Origin: Pseudomonas sp. H1h
GTDB taxonomy: Bacteria > Pseudomonadota > Gammaproteobacteria > Pseudomonadales > Pseudomonadaceae
NCBI RefSeq assembly: GCF_000633255.1
Contig: NZ_AYMJ01000011.1
Coordinates: 1-64,000, forward strand
Direction: 5' to 3'
DNA: 64,000 nucleotides
The first letter of the stretch is position 1, and every line of letters begins with the position of its first letter. Shown here in pieces: positions 17,516-26,703 of this stretch. The notes under the pieces were generated by a model, which was given only the letters and a program-made list of their open reading frames with translations, searched no databases and was not told where the DNA came from. A program made the position numbers and the translations under genes.

Positions 17516-18049
17516 ATGACTATCCGTTCCGTTATGTTCGCCGCCCCGTTGCTACTGGTGACCGCGTTGTCCGCATCGATGGCGTTTGCCAACGGTGATG
17601 AAAGCGCGCCCGTGCAGAAACCCGACTGCCCCAAAGGCCAGGTCTGGGACAGCAAATCGAAGCAATGCGTGATGCAGACCAGCAGCGCCGTGCCGGATGC
17701 CGACCGTACCGACTACGCCTACAGATTGGCCAAGGACGGTCGATACGAAGAGGCCCTGGCGCTGCTCGACACCCTGAAACAACCGAACACCGCCAAGGCC
17801 CTCAACTACCGTGGTTACGCCACGCGGAAACTGGGGCGCACCGATGAAGGCATCCGCTATTACCTGCAATCGGTAAAACTCGATCCGCAGTACGCGCAAG
17901 TGCGTGAATACCTCGGCGAGGCCTATGTGATCAAAGGCCGCGTCGACCTCGCGCAGGAACAGTTGCAGCGGATCAAATCGATCTGCGGCACCTCTTGCGA
18001 GGAATACCAGGACCTGGCTGAAGCCATCAACGATTCATCGAAAACCTGA
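17516..18049 (+). CDS. Exported tetratricopeptide-repeat protein
   Basis: A 177-residue protein with a Sec signal peptide (MTIRSVMFAAPLLLVTALSASMAFA, cut after AFA). A short region with two cysteines (CPKGQVWDSKSKQCVM) comes next, then TPR-like helices at about residues 65-165 (YAYRLAKDGRYEEALALLD, LNYRGYATRKLGRTDEGIRY, YLGEAYVIKGRVDLAQEQL). A GGAG ribosome site sits 8 nt before the ATG. It ends 18 bp before the ECF sigma reading frame, so it is probably in the same operon. A periplasmic scaffold role is likely; no specific partner can be named. Confidence 0.8.
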   Translation: MTIRSVMFAAPLLLVTALSASMAFANGDESAPVQKPDCPKGQVWDSKSKQCVMQTSSAVPDADRTDYAYRLAKDGRYEEALALLDTLKQPNTAKALNYRGYATRKLGRTDEGIRYYLQSVKLDPQYAQVREYLGEAYVIKGRVDLAQEQLQRIKSICGTSCEEYQDLAEAINDSSKT

Positions 18050-18067
18050 AATAGATAAAGGAACGCC

Positions 18068-18598
18068 ATCATCGTCAGCGATCAGGCATTCAGAGCAGAA
18101 CTCGGACAGCACCTGGCGCGCCTGTGGCGCTACGGTCTGCTGCTGTCGCGCAATCGGCACGTGGCCGAGGATCTGGTGCAGGCGACCTGTGTGCGGGCGC
18201 TGGAGCGCGCCAGTCAGTATGTGGCTGGCACGCGCATGGATCGCTGGTTGCTGAGCATTCTGCATTCGATCTGGCTCAACGAGGTGCGCGCACGCCGGGT
18301 CCGTCAGGGCGCGGGTCAGGTCGATGCCGACGGTCAACTGGCCTTCGACGGCGAATACGCCGCGCAGACTCACGTCATGGCGGCGCAAGTCATCCGTCGG
18401 GTCGACGCCTTGCCCGAAGCCCAGCGCGAAACCGTGTACCTGGCCTATGTCGAAGGTTTGTCCTACCGCGAAGTTGCCGAAATACTGCAAGTGCCGATCG
18501 GCACGGTCATGAGTCGCCTGGCCACCGCGCGCCTGAAACTGGCGCAATACCCGCCCCTGCAAGCCGTGCCGAAAACCACCGGAGGTGACCACCCATGA
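18068..18598 (+). CDS. ECF-type sigma factor (start codon non-canonical, probably ATC)
   Basis: Sigma-70 region 2 is at about residues 15-70 (LWRYGLLLSRNRHVAEDLVQ, DRWLLSILHSIWLNEVRARR) and region 4 at about 110-165 (LPEAQRETVYLAYVEGLSYR, VPIGTVMSRLATARLKL). The frame stays open and conserved in style back to about 18068, but has no ATG, GTG or TTG before the GTG at 18161. Starting there would remove the first part of region 2. Two consecutive ATC codons at 18068 and 18071 follow a good ribosome site (AAAGGA). I therefore place the start at ATC 18068, leaving open a substituted ATG. The stop overlaps the next ATG (ATGA), so it is coupled to the anti-sigma gene. Confidence 0.75.
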   Translation: MIVSDQAFRAELGQHLARLWRYGLLLSRNRHVAEDLVQATCVRALERASQYVAGTRMDRWLLSILHSIWLNEVRARRVRQGAGQVDADGQLAFDGEYAAQTHVMAAQVIRRVDALPEAQRETVYLAYVEGLSYREVAEILQVPIGTVMSRLATARLKLAQYPPLQAVPKTTGGDHP

Positions 18599-19353
18599 AC
18601 AAGCCCTCCGACGAACAACTGACGGCGTACCTCGATGATGAACTGGACCCGGCCTATCGCAGCCAGCTCGACAGCGCGATTGCCGACGACCCGTTGCTCA
18701 GCCTGCGTGTGCAATGGCTCGACCGCAGCAGCCTGCCGTACAAGCAAGCCTATGAAGAACTGGCGCAACAGGCGCCACTGGAGCGTTTGCAGGCACGCCT
18801 CGATGCCATCACCGCGCCCCAGCGGGCGGGCCTGAGCCGGCGCTGGTTTATCGGTGCAACCGCCGCAGGCCTGCTGGTTGGCGGCGTGTTGGCCGATCGC
18901 CTGTTTATCGCCTGGCAGGCGCAGCAAGCGCATAACTGGCGCGCGCTGGTGGGCGACTACATGGCGCTCTATGTGCCACAGACCCTCGACCACCTGCCGA
19001 GCGACGAAGCCAGTCAACGTGCGCAACTGCGCACGGTGGACGCACGGTTGGGGCTGAATCTGTCACCGGCACTGGTGAAGTTGCCAGGCGCCGAACTCAA
19101 GCGTGCGCAAATGCTCGAGTACGACGGCGTACCGATTGCACAACTGACGTATCTGGATGCCAGGCATGGCCCGCTGGCACTGTGCGTGACCCGTTCCAAC
19201 AGCGGCAGCCGGCCACTCGCTCACGAACAGCGGCATGAAATGAACGTGGTGTACTGGACCGAAGGTGAACATGCCTGGATGTTGATCGGGCACAACCCGG
19301 CATCAGCGCTGGAAGACCTGGCACAACACTTGATCGACAAGCTGAGCGTGTAA
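18595..19353 (+). CDS. Transmembrane anti-sigma factor
   Basis: A 252-residue protein overlapping the ECF sigma gene by 4 bp. The N-terminal ~75 residues (DEQLTAYLDDELDPAYRSQLD ... ADDPLLSLRVQWLDRS) have the acidic helical form of an anti-sigma domain without the zinc-binding HxxxCxxC. One membrane helix lies near residues 85-103 (WFIGATAAGLLVGGVLADRL). The remainder is periplasmic and ends in an ALEDLAQHLIDKL helix. The expected role is to hold the sigma factor at the membrane until a signal arrives. Signal and targets are unknown. Confidence 0.83.
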   Translation: MNKPSDEQLTAYLDDELDPAYRSQLDSAIADDPLLSLRVQWLDRSSLPYKQAYEELAQQAPLERLQARLDAITAPQRAGLSRRWFIGATAAGLLVGGVLADRLFIAWQAQQAHNWRALVGDYMALYVPQTLDHLPSDEASQRAQLRTVDARLGLNLSPALVKLPGAELKRAQMLEYDGVPIAQLTYLDARHGPLALCVTRSNSGSRPLAHEQRHEMNVVYWTEGEHAWMLIGHNPASALEDLAQHLIDKLSV

Positions 19354-19403
19354 TTACCGCTGCCACTATGCTGAGCGGGTGATTATCCAAGGAGGAAGCA
19401 CCG

Positions 19404-20030
19404 ATGCAGATTTCACCTCGCACCGCCCTGCTGGTCATTGACGTGCAGAACGACTTCACCCCCGGCGGCCGATTGGCCGTGCCCGAAGGCGATCTGATCG
19501 TGCCGCTGATCAATCGCCTCGGCGGCCTGTTCAAACAGGTGGTCATTGCCCAGGACTGGCACCCAACCGGCCACGCCTCGTTTGCCTCAAGTCACCCAGG
19601 GCGCAAGCCTTACGATGTGATTCAGTTGCCCTACGGCGAACAGACACTCTGGCCGGAACATTGCGTGCAAGGCACGGCCGGCGCCGAGTTTCATCCGAAA
19701 CTGGAGCTGCCCCACGCGCAACTGATCATCCGCAAGGGCTGCAATCCGGATATCGACAGTTACTCGGCGTTTCTCGAAGCGGACCGACGGACCACCACAG
19801 GGCTGGCCGGTTATCTGAAGGAGCGCGGTATCGACACGGTGTACATGGTCGGTCTGGCACTGGATTTCTGCGTGATGTTTTCCGCGCTGGATGCGCGGGC
19901 GGCCGGGTTCAATACGTTTGTGCTGCTGGATGCCTGTCGCGCCATTGATAGGGACGGGTCACTGGCGGCGGCCATGGAGCGGATGCAGACCGCCGGGGTT
20001 GGCCTGATTCAATCGAACCAATTGATCTGA
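19404..20030 (+). CDS. pncA: Nicotinamidase (pyrazinamidase) PncA
   Basis: A 208-residue isochorismatase-fold amidase that converts nicotinamide to nicotinate in NAD salvage. The catalytic triad is visible: Asp13 in VIDVQNDF, Lys in IIRKGCNPDIDSYSAF, and Cys in VGLALDFCVMFSALDA. The metal site DWHPTGHASF is also present. A strong ribosome site (AAGGAGG) lies just before the ATG. It is followed by a REPIN. Confidence 0.93.
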   Translation: MQISPRTALLVIDVQNDFTPGGRLAVPEGDLIVPLINRLGGLFKQVVIAQDWHPTGHASFASSHPGRKPYDVIQLPYGEQTLWPEHCVQGTAGAEFHPKLELPHAQLIIRKGCNPDIDSYSAFLEADRRTTTGLAGYLKERGIDTVYMVGLALDFCVMFSALDARAAGFNTFVLLDACRAIDRDGSLAAAMERMQTAGVGLIQSNQLI

Positions 20031-20043
20031 CCCAGGCGTGCCT

Positions 20044-20136
20044 CTTGTGGAAGCGGGCTTGCTGGCGAATGCGGTGTATCAGCAATGAACATGTCAGCTG
20101 ACAGGACGCCTTCGCGAGCAAGCCCGCTCCCACAGG
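20044..20136. repeat. REPIN (inverted REP pair)
   Basis: CTTGTGGAAGCGGGCTTGCT (one decayed base) and CGCGAGCAAGCCCGCTCCCA lie between convergent pncA and the sensor kinase gene. Confidence 0.82.
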
Positions 20137-20143
20137 TTTCGGT

Positions 20144-21445
20144 TCAAGCCATGTCAGGCAACCACAACCGGAACCGCGCCCCACCCAACGGCGAGCTCTC
20201 CACCGTCAACGTCCCACCCTGCGCCTCCAGCGCCCGACGGCTGATGGCCAAGCCGAGACCAAATCCTCCGGTGGCCCGGTCGCGGCTGCGGTCCAGCCGA
20301 TAAAACGGCTCGAAAATTCGCTCACGCTCGTCATCCGGAATGCCGATGCCATCGTCGTCGACCCAGATCCCGCAGCCATCGGGGCTGACCTGCACGCCAA
20401 TCTGAATGCGTTTCTCGCAATAGCGCATGGCATTGCGCAGCAGGTTCTGGATGGCCCGCGCTGTCAGGCGCGGGTCCAGCGAAAAGCGTTCGAGCTGACC
20501 GTGCAGCAGCACGTCAATGACGATGTCCGGTGAATCCAGCTCTTCATCGACACTGCCCAAAATGCTGTCGATGAACTCGTCCAGCGAGACCTCGACCTGC
20601 TCGGGCAATTGCGCCGGATTTTGCAGGCGGCTGTAGGACAACAGCTCCAGCACCAGCTCATCCAGTTCGCGAATGTGCGCAACCAGCCCTTGCAGGCGCT
20701 CGCGGCTGGTCGCCGGCAAGTCGTCGGACAGCGCCAGCGCCAGACCGAAATCGAGCCGGGTCAGCGGCGTGCGCAATTCGTGGGACACCGCGTTGAGCAG
20801 GTCGCGCTGCTGGTTGAGCAGGTTCTCGATGTCGCCTGCCATGGTGTCGAAGACATTCGCCAGGCTGCCGATGTTGGAGCTGCCGGGGATTTGCGTACGT
20901 TCACTCAGATGCCCCTTGCCGAACCGTTCGGCAGCGCCTTTGAGGCGTTCCAGGTCGCGCCAGTGCGGGCGAATCCACAGCAGCAGGCAGGCAAGCATGC
21001 TCGCGCCGATCAGCACGTTGATGCTCCAGTACAACAGATTGACGTCCATCGGATCCGGCGGGACCACCATTTGCACCGCAACGTCATCGTTCAGCGGCGT
21101 GACCGCCAACGTACGCCAACCCCAGTCGCCAATGCGCACCACGTTGTCCCCGCGACGCAAACGCGCCTGCTCGGCGGTGGTGAATTCGGCATCGTCGATG
21201 CGCGCCAGAGCAATGTGCAGCGGCTGGAAATCCTTGTCCATCGACTGAGCCAGCGCCGGCCATTGATCATGCGGCACCGCATGAAACTGGCGGGTGATCA
21301 GCGATTGCAGGCCGCGCGAATAGTCGAGATTGTAGGTGATGAAGCGATCCCGGAACGCCATGATCACCAGATCCGGCACCAGGTAGATCGCCGCGCTATA
21401 GGAAACAATCGTCACCAGGTACAGGCGAAACAGGATTCTGAACAT
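20144..21445 (-). CDS. Two-component sensor histidine kinase (RstB-like)
   Basis: A 433-residue membrane kinase. TM1 is at about residues 5-27 and TM2 at about 135-158 (SINVLIGASMLACLLLWI), with a periplasmic sensor of roughly 105 residues between. HAMP follows, then the phosphoacceptor motif AVSHELRTPLTRLDF (H-box), the N-box LLRNAMRYC, and the G boxes WVDDDGIGIPDD and GGFGLGLAISRRAL. Length and layout recall RstB of enterobacteria, but the sensor region does not allow a firm orthology call. It starts 4 bp after its response regulator. Confidence 0.88.
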   Translation of the reverse strand: MFRILFRLYLVTIVSYSAAIYLVPDLVIMAFRDRFITYNLDYSRGLQSLITRQFHAVPHDQWPALAQSMDKDFQPLHIALARIDDAEFTTAEQARLRRGDNVVRIGDWGWRTLAVTPLNDDVAVQMVVPPDPMDVNLLYWSINVLIGASMLACLLLWIRPHWRDLERLKGAAERFGKGHLSERTQIPGSSNIGSLANVFDTMAGDIENLLNQQRDLLNAVSHELRTPLTRLDFGLALALSDDLPATSRERLQGLVAHIRELDELVLELLSYSRLQNPAQLPEQVEVSLDEFIDSILGSVDEELDSPDIVIDVLLHGQLERFSLDPRLTARAIQNLLRNAMRYCEKRIQIGVQVSPDGCGIWVDDDGIGIPDDERERIFEPFYRLDRSRDRATGGFGLGLAISRRALEAQGGTLTVESSPLGGARFRLWLPDMA

Positions 21446-21449
21446 CAGC

Positions 21450-22151
21450 TCAGCATTCCCATTCGGAACGGCTGAACAGGTAACCCTTGCCCCAGACGGT
21501 CTTGATCTTGCGCGCCTCGCCAGCGTGGTCGTCGAATTTGCGCCGCAACTTGGAAATCGCCACGTCCACCGAGCGGTCGGTGCCGTTGAACTCGATGCCG
21601 CGCAGGCGTTGCAGGATCTGATCGCGGCTCAGCACTTCACCGGCATGCCGGGCCAGCACCACCAGCAAATTGTATTCGCCACTGGACAGCTCCACCGGTT
21701 GTTCGCGCCAGGTCACGGTACGTTCGGACAGGTCGATGCACAGGTTGCCCATGACGATCCGGTCATTGACGGTCATCGGTTCGCCGAGGCTGCTGCGGCG
21801 CAGCAAGGTTCGCACGCGTGCCAGCAACACCCGTGGCTCGCACGGTTTGGTGACGTAATCGTCAGCGCCCATTTCCAGGCCCAGCACCTGATCGTGGCTG
21901 TCATCGCGGGCGGTGAGCATCAGGATCGGCAGCGTCGCCGAATCCGCGCGCAACAGGCGGCAGACCTGCAGGCCGTCGAGGCCGGGCAGCATCAGGTCGA
22001 GGATCACCAGGTCCGGCGGATTGATCCGTGCCCGTTCGCGCACGTGGTCGCCACGCCCGATCACGCTGACGGAATAGCCGTTGCGCTCCAGGTAGCTGGA
22101 AATCAGTTCGGCGAGGGCGGTGTCGTCTTCGACCAGGAGAATGTTGGGCAT
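21450..22151 (-). CDS. OmpR-family response regulator (RstA-like)
   Basis: A 233-residue regulator. The receiver domain (residues 1-115) has the acidic pair EDD at 8-10, phosphoacceptor Asp in LVILDLMLPGLDG, and Lys in DDYVTKPCEPRVLL. The C-terminal winged helix (about 135-230) includes LSSGEYNLLVVLARHAGEVL and RSVDVAISKLRRKFDD. I start at MPNILLVEDDT; the longer reading contains REP sequence. It is first in the operon with the histidine kinase and divergent from the RND efflux genes. The phased direct repeats at 22340-22377 are plausible binding sites, making the pump a candidate target. Confidence 0.9.
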   Translation of the reverse strand: MPNILLVEDDTALAELISSYLERNGYSVSVIGRGDHVRERARINPPDLVILDLMLPGLDGLQVCRLLRADSATLPILMLTARDDSHDQVLGLEMGADDYVTKPCEPRVLLARVRTLLRRSSLGEPMTVNDRIVMGNLCIDLSERTVTWREQPVELSSGEYNLLVVLARHAGEVLSRDQILQRLRGIEFNGTDRSVDVAISKLRRKFDDHAGEARKIKTVWGKGYLFSRSEWEC

Positions 22152-22188
22152 GGGGGTGTTCCAGATATTGCTGTGGTGGATGTCAGAC

Positions 22189-22271
22189 CCTCTTCGCGAG
22201 CAGGCTCGCTGCCACAGTGATTTTGCGTCGATCACAAAACCCATGTGGGAGCGAGCCTGCTCGCGAAAGCG
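22189..22271. repeat. REPIN (inverted REP pair)
   Basis: CTCTTCGCGAGCAGGCTCGC and GCGAGCCTGCTCGCGAAAGC lie between the divergent regulator and RND genes. Confidence 0.82.
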
Positions 22272-22339
22272 GTCCAACCGTCACAAAAGAATTCAAGGCG
22301 TAAAGGATATACGCGCTCACCCGTCCCTGAGTAAAACCC

Positions 22340-22377
22340 TTACACAATTTCACACAGCGCCTACAAAGCTTCACCGC
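22340..22377. promoter_or_regulatory. Phased direct repeats (OmpR-type binding site candidate)
   Basis: TTACACA (22340), TCACACA (22350), CTACAAA (22361) and TTCACCG (22370) repeat with 10-, 11- and 9-bp steps, i.e. on one face of the helix. OmpR-family regulators bind such tandem half-sites. The array lies between the OmpR-type regulator gene and the RND adaptor, about 52-89 bp before the adaptor start. Confidence 0.45.
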
Positions 22378-22428
22378 TACCCTCGGCGTCTGGCCGTAGG
22401 ATGCGGGCTTCAATATTGGGGGTGGTAC

Positions 22429-23586
22429 ATGTCGAAAAATCTTCTGGCCGGGCTCGGCCTGATCGCAATCGCACTGTCGCTGAGTGCCTGTGATTCGTCC
22501 TCTAAGGCCGAAGAGGAAGCACCACCGGCCACCGTGCGCATCGAAACCATCGAGGCCCGCCCCCTGTCGATCAGCAGCGAACTGAGCGGACGCATTGCCG
22601 CGCCGCGGATCGCCGAAGTGCGCGCGCGGGTGGCCGGTGTGGTGCTACAACGCACTTTCCGCGAAGGCAGCGACGTGAAAAAGGGCGACGTGCTGTTCCG
22701 CATCGACCCGGCGCCGTTCAAGGCTGACCTCGACAGCGCCGAAGCCGCGCTGCGCAAGGCCGAGGCCAACGCATTCCAGGCGAAGCTGCAGGAGCAGCGT
22801 TACGCACAGTTGATCGACGACAAGGCGATCAGTGCCCAGGACTACGACAACGCCCGCGCCAATGCCCGGCAAACGGCTGCCGACGTCGCCGGCAACAAGG
22901 CTGCGGTGGAGCGCGCGAAACTGAACCTGGGCTATGCCACCGTCACTGCGCCGATCTCCGGACGCGTCGGGCGTGCACTGGTCACCGAAGGTGCGCTGGT
23001 CGGGCAGAACGAAACCACGCCACTGGCGCTGATTCAGCAGCTCAACCCGATCCACGCCGACCTCACCCAATCGACCCGTGAACTGAATGAACTGCGCCGC
23101 GCCTTCCGTTCCGGACAGTTGCAGGAAGTCGGTCAGGATCAGGTCAAGGCCACGCTGATTCAGGATGACGGCAGCCTCTATCCATTGCCGGGCAAGCTGC
23201 TGTTCAGCGACATCACGGTCGACCCGGGCACCGGCCAGATCATTCTGCGCAGCGAGTTCCCGAATCCGGACCTCGACCTGCTGCCGGGCAGCTTCATCCG
23301 CGTACGCCTGCAACAAGCGACCCTTGCGCACGGCATTACCGTGCCACAACGTGCGGTGCAGCGTGACAGCGCGGGTATTGCTCAGGTGCTGACCGTTGAT
23401 GAGCAAATGCGTGTGGCCCAGCAGCCCGTGCAATTGGGCGCCGTGCAGAACGACCGCTGGATCGTCACCGGCGGCCTCAAACCCGGCGATCGCATTGTCA
23501 TCGAAGGCCTGCAACACGCCCGTCCGGGCGAAGTGGTGCAGATCGACGACACCCCTCTTCCACTTGCCCAGGCCTCTGGTCAGTAA
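22429..23586 (+). CDS. RND efflux periplasmic adaptor (MFP) lipoprotein
   Basis: A 385-residue membrane-fusion protein. The signal ends in a lipobox (LSLSAC), so Cys22 is probably lipidated. Next come the lipoyl half-motifs (GRIAAPRIAEVRARVAGVVL and LGYATVTAPISGRVGRALV) on either side of a coiled hairpin (~95-165), then the beta-barrel and membrane-proximal domains (PGQIILRSEFPNPDLDLLPG). It joins the inner-membrane pump encoded 15 bp downstream to an outer-membrane channel. No channel gene is adjacent, so it probably borrows a shared OprM-type channel. It resembles AcrA/MexA/MexC-type adaptors, without enough to pick one name. Confidence 0.9.
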   Translation: MSKNLLAGLGLIAIALSLSACDSSSKAEEEAPPATVRIETIEARPLSISSELSGRIAAPRIAEVRARVAGVVLQRTFREGSDVKKGDVLFRIDPAPFKADLDSAEAALRKAEANAFQAKLQEQRYAQLIDDKAISAQDYDNARANARQTAADVAGNKAAVERAKLNLGYATVTAPISGRVGRALVTEGALVGQNETTPLALIQQLNPIHADLTQSTRELNELRRAFRSGQLQEVGQDQVKATLIQDDGSLYPLPGKLLFSDITVDPGTGQIILRSEFPNPDLDLLPGSFIRVRLQQATLAHGITVPQRAVQRDSAGIAQVLTVDEQMRVAQQPVQLGAVQNDRWIVTGGLKPGDRIVIEGLQHARPGEVVQIDDTPLPLAQASGQ

Positions 23587-23601
23587 GCAGGACGCTTTTA
23601 T

Positions 23602-26600
23602 ATGCCGCAATTCTTTATCGATCGCCCGGTGTTCGCCTGGGTCGTCGCCCTGTTCATCCTGTTGGCCGGTGCGCTGTCCATTCCGCAATTGCCGGTGGCG
23701 CAGTACCCGGACGTCGCACCGCCGCAGATCGAAATCTACGCCGTGTACCCTGGCGCCTCGGCGCAGACCGTCGATGAAAGCGTGGTCAGCCTGATCGAGG
23801 AAGAGCTGAACGGCGCCGATCACCTGCTGTACTTCGAATCGCAGAGCAGCCTCGGCAGTGCCACGATCAAAGCCACTTTCCAGCCGGGGACCAACCCAGA
23901 ACTGGCCCAGGTCGACGTGCAGAACCGCCTCAAAGTGGTCGAGTCGCGCCTGCCGCAAGCGGTCAACCAGCAAGGCTTGCAGGTGGAAAAAGTCTCCGCC
24001 GGCTTCCTGCTGCTGATCACTCTCACCTCCAGCGACGGCAAACTCGATGACGTGGCGCTCAGCGACTATCTGGCGCGCAACGTGATGAACGAGATCAAGC
24101 GCATCGACGGCGTCGGCAAGGCGCAGCTGTACGGCGCCGAACGGGCGATGCGGATCTGGATCGATCCGCAGAAGCTGATCGGTTTCAACCTGACGCCGGC
24201 CGACGTCAACGCCGCCATCGTCGCGCAGAATGCTCAGGTGTCGGCCGGCAGCATTGGCGATCTGCCGAACCCTGGCAGTCAGGAAATCACCGCGACGATT
24301 CTGGTCAAGGGACAACTGTCGACACCGGAAGAGTTCGCCGACATCGTGCTCAAGGCCAATCCGGACGGTTCCACCGTGCGCATCAGGGATGTGGCGCGGG
24401 TCGAGATCGGCAGTCAGGAATACCAGTTCGGCACACGGCTGAATGGCAAGCCGTCGACCGCCGTAGGCGTACAGTTGGCGCCGGGGGCCAATGCTCTGGC
24501 GACCGCGACGTTGATCCGGGCGAAGATGGACGAGCTGTCGCGCTACTTCCCGGCCGGCGTCGAATACAAGATCCCCTACGACACTTCGCCATTCGTGAAG
24601 GTCTCGATCACCAAAGTGGTCTACACCCTCGGCGAAGCCATGCTGCTGGTGTTCGCGGTGATGTTCCTGTTCCTGCAGAACATCCGCTACACGCTGATCC
24701 CGACGCTGGTGGTGCCGGTGGCGCTGATGGGCACCTTCGCGACGATGCTCGCGCTGGGTTTCTCGATCAACGTGCTGACCATGTTCGGCATGGTGCTGGC
24801 GATCGGTATTCTGGTGGACGACGCCATCGTGGTGGTGGAGAACGTCGAACGGATCATGGCTACCGAAGGTTTGTCGCCGAAAGAGGCGACACGCAAGGCC
24901 ATGAAGCAGATCACCGGGGCGATCATCGGTATTACGCTGGTGCTGGTGGCGGTGTTCATCCCGATGGCGTTCATGCAGGGCTCGGTGGGTGTGATCTACC
25001 GGCAGTTCTCGCTGTCGATGGCGACCTCGATCCTGTTCTCGGCGTTTCTCGCCCTGACCTTGACCCCGGCGCTGTGCGCAACGCTGCTCAAGCCGATTGC
25101 CAAGGGTGAACATCACGAGAAGAGCGGCTTCTTCGGCTGGTTCAACCGCCGCTTCGAACAACTGACCGATCGTTATCAGGGCTGGGTCGGCTATGCGTTG
25201 AAGCGCACCGGGCGCTACCTGTTGATCTACGTTGTGCTGCTGGTCGGCCTGGGCCTGTGCTTCGCGCGCCTGCCCTCCTCGTTCCTGCCGGTCGAAGACC
25301 AGGGCTACACCATCACCGACATTCAATTGCCGCCCGGTGCGAGCAAAAACCGCACGGTGCAGGTGGTCGAGCAGATCGAAGCGCACAACGCCGGCGAGCC
25401 GGGTGTGGGCGACAGCACCGTGATCCTCGGTTTCAGCTTCTCCGGCAGCGGGCAGAACGCCGCGCTGGCGTTCACCACCCTCAAGGACTGGTCGCATCGC
25501 GGCAGCGATGACTCGGCGAGTTCCATTGCCGACCGCGCCAACATCGCTCTGAGCCAGATCAAGGACGCCGTGGCCTTCGCCGTGCTGCCGCCACCCGTGG
25601 ATGGTCTCGGTACGTCCAGCGGCTTCGAATTCCGTCTGCAGGATCGCGGTGGCCTCGGTCATGCGACCTTGATGGAAGCGCGTACCCAACTGCTCGCCGC
25701 TGCCGAAAAAAGCCCGATCCTGATGAACGTCCGTGAAAGCGCGCTGGCCGAGGCGCCGCAGGTGCAACTGGAAGTGGACCGCAAGCAGGCTAACGCGCTG
25801 GGGGTGTCGTTCGCCGACATCGGCAACGTACTGTCCACCGCCGTGGGTTCTTCCTACATCAACGACTTCCCCAATCAGGGACGCATGCAACGGGTGGTGG
25901 TGCAGGCCGAAGGCGATCAGCGCAGTCAGGTCGATGACCTGCTGAAAATGCACGTGCGCAACAATGCCGGACACATGGTGCCGCTGTCGGCGTTCGTTCA
26001 GGCGAAATGGACGCAAGGCCCGGCGCAACTGACCCGTTACAACGGTTACCCGGCGATTGCGATTTCCGGCGAACCGTCGCCAGGCCACAGCACCGGCGAA
26101 GCCATGGCGGAAATCGAACGTCTGGTGGCTCAGGGGCCAAAAGGTCTGGGTCAGGAATGGACCGGGCTGTCGTTGCAGGAACGGTTGTCCGGCAGTCAGG
26201 CGCCGATTCTGCTCGGTCTGTCGTTGCTGATCGTGTTCCTGTGTCTGGCGGCGTTGTACGAGAGCTGGTCGATTCCGACCTCGGTGCTGCTGGTGGTGCC
26301 GTTGGGCGTGCTCGGCGCGGTGTTGGCGGTGACTTTGCGCGGAATGCCCAACGACGTGTTCTTCAAGGTCGGCCTGATCACCATCATTGGTCTTTCGGCG
26401 AAGAACGCGATCCTGATCATCGAGTTCGCCAAGAGCCTGTATGACGAAGGCCACGACCTGATCGATGCCACGTTGCAGGCGGCGCGCCTGCGTCTGCGCC
26501 CGATCGTGATGACCTCGCTGGCGTTCATCCTTGGCGTGGTGCCGCTGGCTATCGCCACTGGCGCCAGTTCGGCGAGCCAGCAAGCGATCGGCACCGGGGT

Positions 26601-26700
26601 GATCGGCGGGATGATCACGGCAACGCTGGCGGTGATCTTTGTGCCGTTGTTTTTTGTGGTGGTGATGAAGCTGGTACAGCGCTTCAGCAAACACCACTAA
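23602..26700 (+). CDS. RND efflux pump, HAE1 family inner-membrane transporter
   Basis: A 1032-residue proton-driven drug/metabolite exporter with the family's usual length and 12-TM layout: TM1 at the N-terminus (FAWVVALFILLAGALSIPQL) and two large periplasmic loops. The proton-relay aspartates are in GILVDDAIVVVENVER on TM4, and the conserved TM10 lysine is in SAKNAILIIEFAKSL. The start MPQFFIDRPVFAWVV is standard. It follows the adaptor gene by 15 bp. The pair is divergent from an OmpR-type two-component system that may control it. Substrate spectrum cannot be read off. Confidence 0.93.
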   Translation: MPQFFIDRPVFAWVVALFILLAGALSIPQLPVAQYPDVAPPQIEIYAVYPGASAQTVDESVVSLIEEELNGADHLLYFESQSSLGSATIKATFQPGTNPELAQVDVQNRLKVVESRLPQAVNQQGLQVEKVSAGFLLLITLTSSDGKLDDVALSDYLARNVMNEIKRIDGVGKAQLYGAERAMRIWIDPQKLIGFNLTPADVNAAIVAQNAQVSAGSIGDLPNPGSQEITATILVKGQLSTPEEFADIVLKANPDGSTVRIRDVARVEIGSQEYQFGTRLNGKPSTAVGVQLAPGANALATATLIRAKMDELSRYFPAGVEYKIPYDTSPFVKVSITKVVYTLGEAMLLVFAVMFLFLQNIRYTLIPTLVVPVALMGTFATMLALGFSINVLTMFGMVLAIGILVDDAIVVVENVERIMATEGLSPKEATRKAMKQITGAIIGITLVLVAVFIPMAFMQGSVGVIYRQFSLSMATSILFSAFLALTLTPALCATLLKPIAKGEHHEKSGFFGWFNRRFEQLTDRYQGWVGYALKRTGRYLLIYVVLLVGLGLCFARLPSSFLPVEDQGYTITDIQLPPGASKNRTVQVVEQIEAHNAGEPGVGDSTVILGFSFSGSGQNAALAFTTLKDWSHRGSDDSASSIADRANIALSQIKDAVAFAVLPPPVDGLGTSSGFEFRLQDRGGLGHATLMEARTQLLAAAEKSPILMNVRESALAEAPQVQLEVDRKQANALGVSFADIGNVLSTAVGSSYINDFPNQGRMQRVVVQAEGDQRSQVDDLLKMHVRNNAGHMVPLSAFVQAKWTQGPAQLTRYNGYPAIAISGEPSPGHSTGEAMAEIERLVAQGPKGLGQEWTGLSLQERLSGSQAPILLGLSLLIVFLCLAALYESWSIPTSVLLVVPLGVLGAVLAVTLRGMPNDVFFKVGLITIIGLSAKNAILIIEFAKSLYDEGHDLIDATLQAARLRLRPIVMTSLAFILGVVPLAIATGASSASQQAIGTGVIGGMITATLAVIFVPLFFVVVMKLVQRFSKHH

Positions 26701-26703
26701 CCC

